A DNA stretch of 64,000 nt from Onchidella celtica (Eukaryota; Mollusca; Gastropoda; Systellommatophora; Onchidiidae): the NCBI GenBank assembly GCA_963931925.1, contig OZ007580.1:8552281-8616280 (forward strand). Reading direction: 5' to 3'. The notes under the pieces are model-generated. The model did not search any database, was not told where the DNA came from, and saw nothing but the letters and a program-made list of their open reading frames with translations. A program made the position numbers and the translations under genes. Positions 54,433 to 64,000 of the stretch are shown one piece after another (the stretch's first letter is position 1; each line of letters starts with the position of its first letter).

Positions 54433-55429
54433 GCCAAAAATAAGACTTGTAGCTGTTGAGATCGAGTCTGCCATAAGTCCGAAAATCGGATTCGTTCGTA
54501 ATCGATTTCTGATGTCTCAGCTGCTGATAGGTTGGATAACACGATATGGGCGACCAAGAATGATTTTCCAGTCTCTGCAATACACAAGCTCTGGTATCCA
54601 TGTCTTCATTCCATCGCGACGTCATTAGAGGCATTTGCACTGTCTGAATCCAGACGGAAGATCTAATAAAAGAAAAACAGGCTGACTGCCTGTATAAACA
54701 TTTTGTATTCTTCGGATCCAGATCGTATCTCATTCCCTGGTGAGTTTCATTTACAAGAATTCCGCACATTAATATAGCTCATTCAACGATAAGCACTTAT
54801 AAATTTATAAGAAATAAATGATGTTTTGTACTGAGTGAATTTCTATGCCGCTTGAGCTTTAAAATATTCTGAAAAAGATAAACCTATTTCCAACAGTATG
54901 TGTATTCCATTGTATACAAAAATATATTAATAAGCTATGAAGTTTTCTGCATGATAATATATTCTGAGTCTTTACAACATAGGATAATTTTTGTTCCTTC
55001 AGGTCAAGTATTTCGAAACAACGAAATCACAGTGGTACGGGTTTGTATCGAAATGACACACATGAGTTTGCTGTTGATGGTATTTAAGCTTAAGAGGAGC
55101 AAATGGAGCCTTCTCTTGTGAAATAATGAACTGGGTTTGACAACGTACCAAATTCCCGGGAATGCCAATATATTCTTCTTAAATCCTTACAATTTTAAGA
55201 TAATCCAGCAATGTTTTTTTTAAATTATTATTTGTTTGTAGACTTGGTTTGTGTGTGTGTGTAGTTTTTTTGTGTGTGTTTTTTTTTTTTTTTTTTTGTA
55301 AATGTGAAGTAAGTTTTTTGAAAGAAAATTGTTATCTTATTTAAGTTTTAAACTTTACTGTTTCCAAGTCTCCAAATACTGAAGGGGCAGCTTTATGTTC
55401 CTTGTTAAAGTTTCGTTGAAATGGGATGT

Positions 55430-55810
55430 AGGATAAAAACCACAGAAAAACTATTGGGTCGCAGCAAGAGCAATGGCCAAAGTCAAAATTTCGCCAAAAA
55501 AAAAACAAAACAAGTTGTAATGTAGCAAAACCTTGCTTAAGAAATAATACCCAAACGATACAATGAAACGCAAACTAAAGAGAAGACAGAAAATGGCCGA
55601 TATTTCGACAACAGTATTTTTCAAGGAAAAAAACACAACGAAAAAACAACAGACAAAAAAATTGGAAAATTGAACAGATAAAACAATAGAACAATACTTT
55701 TTAAAAGATTTGAATAGGAAATATATAGAAGCTAAACAGAATTATTTCTACTTAACTGCGAGTTCTTGCTTGGTGAATTACTAAGAGCACCATTGAAGAA
55801 GAGTGATGTA
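55430..55810 (-). repeat. Dispersed repeat, longest copy
   Basis: Shares CCCAAACGATACAATGAAAC, GAAAATGGCCGATATTTC and CACAGAAAAACT with the other copies. It extends further (to AACTGCGAGTTCTTGCTT near 55760, which also occurs in reverse near 31880), so the full unit is at least 0.4 kb. Confidence 0.7.
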
Positions 55811-56126
55811 CGTTCAGCACAGCATTTTTAGTTTAAAAGAAAAAAACTTACCAAGGTCTTGAAGAGGATCTGTACCCGCGGGGAATTCTACTGCTGGGAC
55901 ATTCAAGTAGACTCCCTGATAATACTTTCGTTTAACAATTTAATCTCTCTGTTTTAGGCAACTTTTGAACATCTCAAAAACCGATCTCCCTACTTTATGA
56001 TAGTTTGATAGACCTGAAATCTGAAAAGATCTCTTTCGCTCTGCACACTTACGCCTTCCCTCATTCCATTTTCTACCCATTTCTAAAGAAAAAGTCACCA
56101 GAACTAAAAATGGTCATTTCCATCCC

Positions 56127-56147
56127 CCCCCCCCCCCCCCCCCCCCC
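56127..56147. repeat. Poly-C tract
   Basis: An uninterrupted C run of about 21 bases. Confidence 0.95.
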
Positions 56148-56695
56148 AAGACAAAATTAATACGACCCTAAAATAAAGGGCCCTGATCTTACCGGGTTTT
56201 CGCTAAGGGAATACATAGCTGAAAAAAAAAAAGGAAATTATTGTTGTTGTTGTTTTGTTGCTATTGGTTTTACTTGTTCTGACCTTATGGTTGGATCAAT
56301 CTAGATCTAGCGCTACTTGATTTTTAAAACAAATTAAAATTTCAGGTCGCTGTGCAGGAGGCAACAAGGGGCGACCATTATCGCTGCTAATGCTAAGGTG
56401 GAACAAGCTCAAAACAACCTTCGAACAACTTTCATATTTCTCTACTTGGGAACTTCGTGTGTGAAAAAAAATCAGGAACAGTATTATTAAAAATCCGGAA
56501 ATCGCCATAAAGCAAATTCCTGCAGCTGTCAGTTTACATACCTCCAAATTGGCCAGATAAGTGTTTAAATTTATATTTCAAAAACAGTGAAATCAGTATA
56601 TATAGTTGTGTCACAGCTGAAAAGAGCGTGCCTTTTGGTGTGGAAGCAAAGTGTCTGGTATTTCATTTGCGATTCATGAAAGACAGAGCGAAGAC

Positions 56696-57537
56696 ATGTA
56701 CCCGAATGTGTCAACGAATTCCTCAAATGCTACAAGGGCATTTTTCATGAATTTGTGGGATGACTTCCATAAAGTGTTAATGGCCACATGCGCCTTTGAG
56801 ATAATTTTCTCCATTGTTGGGACATTTCTCAATGTATGGTTCTTGGTGGCTATCTTGACCTCACAGGACCACAGATCGCGCCTGCGAAACAAGGTTATCT
56901 GTAACATGCTGATTCTTCTGCTTCTGGACACGGCACTGTTGCTGCCTCTCCACGTAGTTCAGATATTGGGTGGTAGGTGGGTCTACAGGACCCTAAACAC
57001 TTGCACCTACTTGGGAATTTACTACAATCTCCTGTCCATTCAGGAATTTATCGCCAATTGGTTGGTGGTCATAATGATTTCCATCTTCATCGCGCAGATA
57101 GTTGATTTTGATCCCAAGGTAATATTCACCCCATTAGCGATCACTATCGGAACTTGGGCAATTTTGTTAGCGCCTTGGTTACTGTCAACGTTAGTGATAC
57201 CGGTGATTGTCCATGATTCTTTGAGTCGGCGAAAGGAGTATGAAACTTGCTTCTTACCGACAGGATCCGCTTTCAAAATTTTTAGAATCCTCGATGCCAT
57301 TATTCCCTTGCTGGTGAGTGGTATTGTCCTGGCAGTGGCGTGCATTCTGAGGTACAGAAGGTACAACCGTGGACGCATGGGCGGTGCTGTGCATACGGAA
57401 CTGATGAGCCGAGGGCCGGAGATTGACAACATTGCCGCTTACATCTTGGCGTTCGTTGTTTCTCTCATCAGTGATGTCTTTCGAGTATGGTTTGTGTTCC
57501 ATCCTCTTGCACTCAAGAACTTTGGCTACATTGCAAT
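56696..57537 (+). CDS. 7TM receptor exon 1
   Basis: ATG (MYPNVSTNSS) to donor AAT|GTAAGT at 57538. Encodes TM1 to TM6 and the start of TM7. Ends in phase 2. Confidence 0.87.
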
Positions 57538-58978
57538 GTAAGTCTGCCTCTGATCCATACTTTTATAGTTATCTCTATGAATATCATCAAAATGCATTGT
57601 GCTTGGGATTAACTATGAAAATCTGTTGTTAATGGGCTTGAAGTAAAAAACGATCGTGCTTGGGCTCAATCATCAAACTTTGTTGTGCTTAATAACTCTG
57701 GCATTCAAACGACTGCCGAAATTTCAGATTCTGCAGGCAATCTATGTTTGGGCACCAGGTGGCTAATTATTGTCCTTGGAGAGAGCAGTAAGATGAATAA
57801 AGATAAATTATCGTCAGCACAAGAAAAGATATTTTCATGTATTGTATTGCAAATTGCCACCATTATCACCATTTTTGTTTCAGTAGCCACTTATTAATTC
57901 AACATCTACCTATATCAAGATACATGCATAAGTTGTTGTTTTTAAGCAAACAATGAACCCTGCAGGAAAGTTGATCTAGGCAGACACTGAGGATGTAGAA
58001 AACACATTCTCAGTAACCATACATTGGTTCGATAATCACCTACAGCGTATTCAGCTCACCTTTTCTATTTGTTTTACAAATATTAGGCGTGGAGCGTAAT
58101 AGCCGAAATTGATCGACCCACAGGTTGCCTGGTGACGTCATGGATAAATAAGTTTCATTGAGACCTCGTGCACAGCCAGACAGTTGCATCTAATTGAAAC
58201 TCACTCAAAATCGGCTATAGGGCCCCTAGGCTTAGTCAAACACTGAACATGTAAAATATAATGACATGAAACACTCATAAACAGAATTGGTGTGGCAGTG
58301 TCGAGTTAGTTGACCATAGATTAAGTCCAGTCGACCATATTCTCCATCAATTTGTTCACATTTCTTTACCTACATCTCTACAGGCTTCATCAACTTTCTT
58401 CCTGCCTATAACCTCTCATTACACCTTATCAGTTCCAGCCTCTGTTACAAGAATTTTGTTTGTTTCGACAACATAATACTGTTGATCAATATATACCTGG
58501 GTGATTATTTCGGAACAGCTCTTTGCACTACGTGACCAACTGGGCTTTGTATGCACAGCGATTCTTTTTTTTTTTTTTTTGGTAAGGGCTATGGATAGGG
58601 TTAGGAATAGGTCACTTGTTCGTTGGTGACATTGCCACAGTAATGTTTTCGTAAACTGGCTACAAATTGATGACTTAAGTCTGTGAGAGATTTGGATACG
58701 TGGTCGAAATAACCTCTATTTGTTTACTTAGTTTTTTTATAACCTCTATTTGTTTATTTAGTTATTTATTTACTTACTCATTTATTCATGTATTTATTTT
58801 TCATAGCTTTAGAATGGAGGCAGCCGCTTTTGGCCTGACAGATGCACGGGTGATACTGATGCCACTGGTCTGGCTCTTCCTGCGTGATGTCAGAGAGCGA
58901 ATCAAAGTCTGGAGACCTTGGTACCGCCCACCGCCCGGCATTGACTTGACAGTCACCTACCAGAAACACGATGCCTGA
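56696..58978 (+). CDS. Divergent rhodopsin-like 7TM receptor, 2 coding exons
   Basis: Exon 56696-57537 joins exon 58807-58978 in phase (AT|C, Ile281), giving 337 residues. The short N-terminus has three N-glycosylation sequons (N4, N8, N11). Seven hydrophobic helices: about 27-54 (GTFLNVW with N46), 66-90 (LLLLD, D78), 103-136, 143-170, 199-219, 243-268, 276-303. C103 at the start of TM3 and C185 in the second outer loop can form the class A disulphide. A basic third inner loop (RYRRYNRGR) and a short tail with DVRERIK follow TM7. The DRY region is atypical (IVDFDP), there is no CWxP in TM6, and NPxxY is replaced by MPLVW. Class A-like, ligand unknown, probably lineage-specific. The frame is open upstream without another ATG, so this start is used. 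Confidence 0.85.
57538..58806 (+). other. Intron of the 7TM receptor gene
   Basis: 1269 bp, GTAAGT to a T-rich tract and TTTTTCATAG. A poly-T run sits at about 58565-58580. No repeat family recognised inside. Confidence 0.8.
58807..58978 (+). CDS. 7TM receptor exon 2
   Basis: Acceptor TTCATAG at 58806. Completes Ile281, then encodes FRMEAAAFGLTDARVILMPL, VWLFLRDVRERIK and a proline-rich tail ending QKHDA with a TGA stop. Confidence 0.87.
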
Positions 58979-59316
58979 CTGGGTATTGAACACTAAACAG
59001 TGGTGTATACAATGACAGGTTTATCTACTTCTATAGCAATGTGCATTTTTCTCTGGCTGAGCGATAGGCGGTGCCCTCTGGTATCTCTGTAGTCAGTGAT
59101 GCCCTTTTGTAAGAACTGTTTAATACTTTGGTGACAGGGTCTCTCTACAAGTCGTCCTTTTCCATGTTCCAGAAAAAAAGAACTTTTTAATTTTATGCAT
59201 CCTTTTCCATAGACAAAAATGACTATTTTATTTTTTTTATTTTTTTTTTCGGGGGTGGGTGGTGGGGTCGACATCCCAGAAAAAAAAACCAACAAACTTT
59301 TACAAGACACCCTAAT

Positions 59317-59505
59317 CAGGGCCTGCTTTAGGAGTTGCGGGGCCCAATAATTAATAATCATCGTTGCTGATCTCTGTAAAACCTGCAATGTTGTGTCATG
59401 CGTATGTCGCAATGTGTTGTTGTTGTGAATACTTGGCAGGACTAGATTATGGGCCTGGGGCCCATTTGGGAGCAAATTGGTCCAGTTGGCTTAAAACCGG
59501 CCCTG
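59317..59505. mobile_element. hAT-like MITE (189 bp)
   Basis: CAGGGCCTGCTTTAGGAG at the left and ACTGG..TAAAACCGGCCCTG at the right: CAGGGCC...GGCCCTG termini. The flanking octamers ACCCTAAT and TTCCTACT agree at only 5 of 8, so the duplication is decayed. The internal pair GGGGCCCAAT/GGGGCCCATT supports inverted subterminal repeats. Confidence 0.65.
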
Positions 59506-60015
59506 TTCCTACTCGGTGAGCTGTTGCAGAACAGTTTAATGGGCATTAAAGTTATTCTATATCATATGGGCCTCTGCCAAGAATCCAAGTTACACTGAAC
59601 GCCAGCAGAAAGTATCCACGCTAACCGTGGTTACAATGAAAGGTTGTACACTAGTAAAGCAATTGCTTCACTTTGTATCAGTTAAAAAAGTAAATTTAAA
59701 GCATTCACTGTCGCATTACGAGTCGACTATCCCCGTCATTCACAGCCCCGCGAAATTGCACATGGAGATCTTCTAGAGGGGTTCAGTACAAGACTTAGGA
59801 CATTCTCCGATCCTCTTTGCCATCGGCAAAATTGTGTATATGAATACATGTATCATTGTTAATTATCTCATCACTGAATCCTTTTCATTTATTGCACACT
59901 TCTAATATTTCCATACTTACATGATATTATCATCATACGATCCATATTCACCTCTAGCCTAGTAAGCTCTAGACTAATAAATCTGTTTATACGAGAATAA
60001 CAGTGGTCAGAAACT

Positions 60016-60262
60016 CTTCGGGTGGAGCGAGGCAGATGACGATCCTCAGAGGAAGAGTGGATTCTTTCATTCGATGTTTCGGCCTTTAACTTCCTGACAT
60101 CTTCTAGGACCCCGGCCGCACCGAGTTCATGACTCTCGGCCTTTAACTTCCTGACATCTTCTAGGACCCCGGCCACACCGAGTTCATGACTCTCGGCCTT
60201 TAACTTCCTGACATCTTCTAGGACCCCGGCCACACCGAGTTCATGACTCTTGGTGTTCGTCA
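60016..60262 (-). repeat. 57-bp in-frame tandem repeat (3 units) plus shared flank
   Basis: Three exact-length 57-bp units occupy 60080-60250. On the - strand each encodes the 19-residue unit SHELGVAGVLEDVRKLKAE (one unit GAAG for GVAG), within a 164-codon open frame (60383-59889). The flank 60016-60090 is shared with 52147-52218. The unit looks helical and charged and could be coding or part of an unknown element; no family recognised. Confidence 0.7.
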
Positions 60263-61239
60263 CCCACCTTTTCTTTTCGTCGCCATACTCTTCCTCGGGT
60301 CTGAACTCGTACTGGTTTCTGGTTTTTTTTGTGGGTTTTTTTTTAACGTGCAGGTGTCTTATGCATTTTGCCAATACTGCCACTGGTTATATGGCATAAT
60401 AACTGGTTTCTCATATATGTACAATAGTAACGATACAAAGTCACAAATTTGGAATTAGGTACCGTAAATCATAACCCCGTGTTGAATCCACAACGAAGGC
60501 GCGGGGGGAAAAAAAGGTGTTAGAATTCATAGTGAGGCGTAAACATTGTCAGAATGTACAAAACATTCATGTCTCTCAATCATTTCCCATGTATTAACAG
60601 GATTTAAGACAACCTTACCATTTTTTACTTCTTCTTTAAGGTTTAGAAAAGATTTTCCAGTGGGTTTTGTGTACAAACCGTGTTTCATAATACTTTAATA
60701 CATTCATTAAATCACCATGTTACAGATGTAGAGTACACTATTCTGTTTTGTAGATGTCATGAACATAAATAATAAATTTAAATAAATAGATATACATGAA
60801 ATATAATTCTGTGAGTTATGTTTCTCCTTTTAGGATTGATTCTCAGTACATTTAATGGGTACCGGTATATGTAATGTGCCGACCTTGTGAAGACTGAAGA
60901 AGTTAGTTTTTATATTTGGACAGTTCATCCCAAAATTATTAGTTTTTTGGGGTTTTTTTTTTTTACAAATATTATCACACAAATAAACAATAACACATAT
61001 CGCTTGGTATGTTTTGAACGTTCGTTTACTGGGGATCCTAGCAAAAATAAAATTGGACTATTTATCATTATACTGCGTTTCGGGCCCGGAGTGACGAATA
61101 GACAAATTAGTGACTACATGACTGCATAGAGCCAGGGATTTCCAGCAGATTCAGGTTATTATGGGGAAATGTGATCTTTGATTTGAATGTTTTTAGAGGT
61201 ACGCACATATCCCAAGGTTTTTTGTTGTTGTTTTTTTTT

Positions 61240-61345
61240 TTGCGCTAGGGGTTCGTATTTTAAAGCCTTTTGTAACTCCAGAGCCAGACAGCTCCTCCCG
61301 AAATACTCTCTAACAACAGCCTTAACTAATTATTCTTTCAGCTTT
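61240..61345 (+). repeat. Segment shared with 20700-20815
   Basis: CTCCTCCCGAAATACT, CGTATTTTAAAGCCTTTT and TAATTATTCTTTCA match the segment upstream of the EEP gene, same orientation. No EEP-like exon was seen after this copy. Confidence 0.6.
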
Positions 61346-61751
61346 TCTTTTTGTTTTCTTCCATTTTTTTCTTTGGTTGAAAGGGTAAGGCGGCAGGGCT
61401 AGTAATTCGATAAGATTTAGGATCGAAGATAAGGACGAGGTAGAGGACAGGCACGTATACGTACGCGTCTTTGGCGCAAAACGCTTGGCGTACGTACGTA
61501 CTTATAAGAAAACTGCTCTCATTTATTGCAGTAATCAAACGTCATTCAAACATAGTCTAACTCAGTCTGTCGCCGCCTTCTTCAGGGGAAACAACCAGTT
61601 GTGTGGTGAAGTATACCTATTATTTATTGATTGTCTTTCTTGATTTCCGAGACCTCATCCCACATTGTGGGAACCTTGGACAAGTGCGGGTATCCGTATC
61701 AATATTATTTCAACAATTTTCCACTTCGCTTTCTTTCTTTCACAATCTCCT

Positions 61752-61754
<3 letters not shown>

Positions 61755-61798
<44 letters not shown>

Positions 61799-61800
61799 CT
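61755..61800. repeat. (CT)n microsatellite
   Basis: About 22 CT units. Confidence 0.95.
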
Positions 61801-62542
61801 TGAAATCTGACACCCACTGTATCAACACCGCCAGCCCAATCGTCTAAATAAAATAAACGGCTTTTTCTACTGCAAAAGCACTATCCTCTGCACCCCCCGC
61901 CCCCCAAAAAAACACCTACCCCCGCCCTGCCCCCCCCCACCCCCAAAAGGGGAGGGGGGGGGATCTCCACTTAATAAATTTTTAATAATATGCCATTTGT
62001 CTTTGACATGTTCAGATGGGGGCGATTAGTCCAGGGCTGTCTTCACATGACTATGAGCCCCTGGTGCAGATTCTTTTGTAATGAGCGGGAATTTCTTCCC
62101 CGTGTCAAAAACCAATGTAAATTTGCATACATGGGGGCCCCTTAAACCCCAGCAGCCCCTGTGCAACTGCCCAGTGTGGCCTTGCGTTAAGAGTTGCCCG
62201 ATAAAAGCCCAACAAAGAGTTCTGAGTTTGAGTTTAGGCAAAGTTGGGGAAAAAACGCCGTTGACATGAACACCATCATATTGTGCCGGGAAACAGCAAG
62301 ACGATAGAAAGAACTCACAGACCGATAATGCAAGATCCTCCTCAGAATGAATACCAGACATTTAGAGATAACGGCGGAGAACAAAAGCCAAACAGGGAAC
62401 ACGGGAAAAAAAAAACTATAACAAGAAAAAGACTACGAAAAGAGAAATAAAGGAAAAAAACTGAAGAAAAAAAAAAAGATTGAAAACACAGCGCCATGTA
62501 TGCTATCAATAACATTAGACAACAACTGAGAAGTCTCCTATG

Positions 62543-62800
62543 ATAGGTAGGATCGAGCAACTAGTCTTCTCGGATAAGGACGAAAATTTCGGAGGGCCTG
62601 TGTGCACGTTGCGCACGTTAAAGATACCTTGGCGGTTAGAAATCGAAAAGAGCAGTCCGAACAAGCAGCTGCTGCCCGGGGCAAAATTCTAAAAAACGAA
62701 TCCCTGCCACAGCAAGAAAAAATAAAAACAAAGAAAAGTGAAGTGTAAATGCCAAGGGCGGCCAACCGCCTAAAATAAAGCCCAAAACACAGGCAAAAAC
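62543..62800 (+). mobile_element. tRNA-derived SINE, copy j (tail B), 5'-truncated
   Basis: Starts in the body (GGTAGGATCGAGCAACTAGT), runs through GCGCACGTTAAAGATACC, has almost no C linker, and ends with tail B (GTGTAAATGCCAAGGGCGGC, CCTAAAATAAAGCCC). No tRNA-like head. Confidence 0.82.
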
Positions 62801-62829
62801 AAAACACCAACAACCAGTGGATGGACATT

Positions 62830-63700
62830 CAGGGTGTAAAAAGGTAACTTTTCATCTGACGTTTAAAAGACATAAAATTTTCAGTTTCAGAATGATAGGA
62901 CAGATGGGGACTTTATCAGGAGTGCCCATCAACCACCCGCCAAGAAGGATAAATTGAGAGCAGTAATTGCAAGAATGCTGGAAAGTTTCAGCGAGAAGGA
63001 AAATATTGTTCTTCTTTCGTTCACCAAATCTAAATCTGCAGATTTGTTCTTTCAAGAAAATCCACGGTTTCTTGCAGTTCTGACAGAGCACCATGTGTAG
63101 TGTTTGACATTCAGGTCGGTGGGTTTGGGCCAATAATATGTTTCTCGTGATGCTGAGAAGAGTGTGCATCTCTGCAATACATGCTCTAGAAGGAAAATAA
63201 ACACACAGTTACTTCTACTGACAAGAACTGTACAGCGTTCTAAAGGCAGGAGAAAGACCCAAAAACAGCACAACTATGAAATTCGTTCAAAATCTATTCG
63301 AGTGTTTTAGTTTCTTTCTTTATTATTATTATTTGATTTTACATTTTAATAGCAGTCAACAAATTAATAATTAAGATTTATTTGTTTGGAAAACTACGTA
63401 TGATCTGTATTATTCCTTTAAGCCAAAGAAATCGTACACTGTATGTATACACGAAGTTAGTTGGGTTAAAAAGTTATGTGATTCTTTCCAGGTTTAGGTT
63501 TAGCATGAGAAAGAGGATATTACAAATACATCAGATAAAATTTAAGAGATGGGGCAAATTCCACTCTTGATTATTTGAAGATGAAACTCAATTGATATCA
63601 CTAAAATATCAACTTTGCCGTTATTCTATTAACTTTTTTTCTCCATTCCATATTTCTTTCTTTCTTTCTCTGCTTCTTTAAACTTGTTTTCTTTCTTTTT
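62830..63700. other. Unassigned DNA
   Basis: No supported gene. Short open frames overlap on the - strand at 62852-63273 without recognisable motifs. Confidence 0.4.
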
Positions 63701-63725
63701 TTTCATTTTTCTTATACCTTCTATT

Positions 63726-63862
63726 TCATTTTATTTCATTTTGCCTTACTTTATTTCATTTTGCCTTACTTTATTTCATTTTGCCTTACTTTATTTCATT
63801 TTGCCTTACTTTATTTCATTTTGCCTTACTTTATTTCATTTTGCCTTACTTTATTTCATTTC
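63726..63862 (+). repeat. 20-bp minisatellite
   Basis: About seven almost perfect copies of CATTTTGCCTTACTTTATTT. Near identity implies recent expansion. Confidence 0.95.
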
Positions 63863-64000
63863 ATTTTCTCTTATTTGTTGATTTCTTTCTTTCTTGTTTT
63901 AGTTCACAATTAGGTGGGGTGGGGGGTTTGGGGGGGGGGGTCAAACATTAATTGTAAAGGGGAGGGGGGGGGGGCTTTTGACTATGTATGGCAATAACCG

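Noticed and set aside
54236..54769. 177-codon - strand frame
   Set aside because: Runs into the 40-bp minisatellite, whose unit is not a multiple of three; the upstream half has no recognisable family.
56651..56695. Upstream start for the 7TM receptor at 56651
   Set aside because: That codon is GTG; the first in-frame ATG is at 56696 and gives a normal short glycosylated N-terminus.

Overview
The window is nuclear DNA from a metazoan, most likely a lophotrochozoan and plausibly a marine gastropod mollusc. Support: GT-AG introns of 0.6 to 12 kb, long GA/CT and poly-C/poly-G tracts, many tRNA-derived SINEs, several LINE families, TTAA-flanked MITEs, and no operon-like structure. The clade is an inference; no ribosomal or mitochondrial marker is present.

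Two host genes can be assembled exon by exon, both on the + strand. The first (20905-49274) has nine exons and encodes a secreted endonuclease/exonuclease/phosphatase (EEP, DNase I / neutral sphingomyelinase fold) protein of about 391 residues. All splice phases agree except for one extra base in a T5 run at 43836-43840 in exon 7. That base breaks the frame just before the GDLN catalytic motif, so this is either a pseudogenising mutation or an assembly error. The second gene (56696-58978) has two coding exons and encodes a divergent rhodopsin-like seven-helix receptor of 337 residues. A possible third gene on the - strand (about 3174-4114) is only weakly supported.

The main mobile element is a complete, very young LTR retrotransposon (22894-31294) inside intron 1 of the EEP gene, in the same orientation. 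Its LTRs are 1239 bp each with only three differences seen, its target duplication is a perfect 5 bp, and it has a tRNA-Pro-type primer site, a polypurine tract and one intact 1545-codon ORF. The pol domain order is protease, integrase, reverse transcriptase, RNase H: Ty3/gypsy-type domains in the Ty1/copia order, which is the hallmark of the Gmr1 group. The Gag carries a segment resembling the SCAN domain. A solo LTR of the same family lies in the opposite orientation at 17006-18191.

Layout. 1-9 kb: a 40-bp dyad minisatellite element, an old LINE remnant, and a pair of inverted approximately 1-kb TIR elements. 9-13 kb: a SINE, a tandem duplication, a second kind of solo LTR with a SINE nested in it, and a 37-bp perfect palindrome. 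13-20.9 kb: a GA microsatellite, the - strand solo LTR and unassigned DNA. 20.9-49.3 kb: the EEP gene, its introns filled with SINEs, LINE fragments, minisatellites, TTAA MITEs and the Gmr1-like element. 49.3-56.6 kb: a SINE, CT tracts, and further copies of the elements seen near the left end. 56.7-59 kb: the receptor gene. 59-64 kb: a hAT-like MITE, a 57-bp tandem repeat, a SINE and a 20-bp minisatellite. Repeats make up most of the recognisable sequence.
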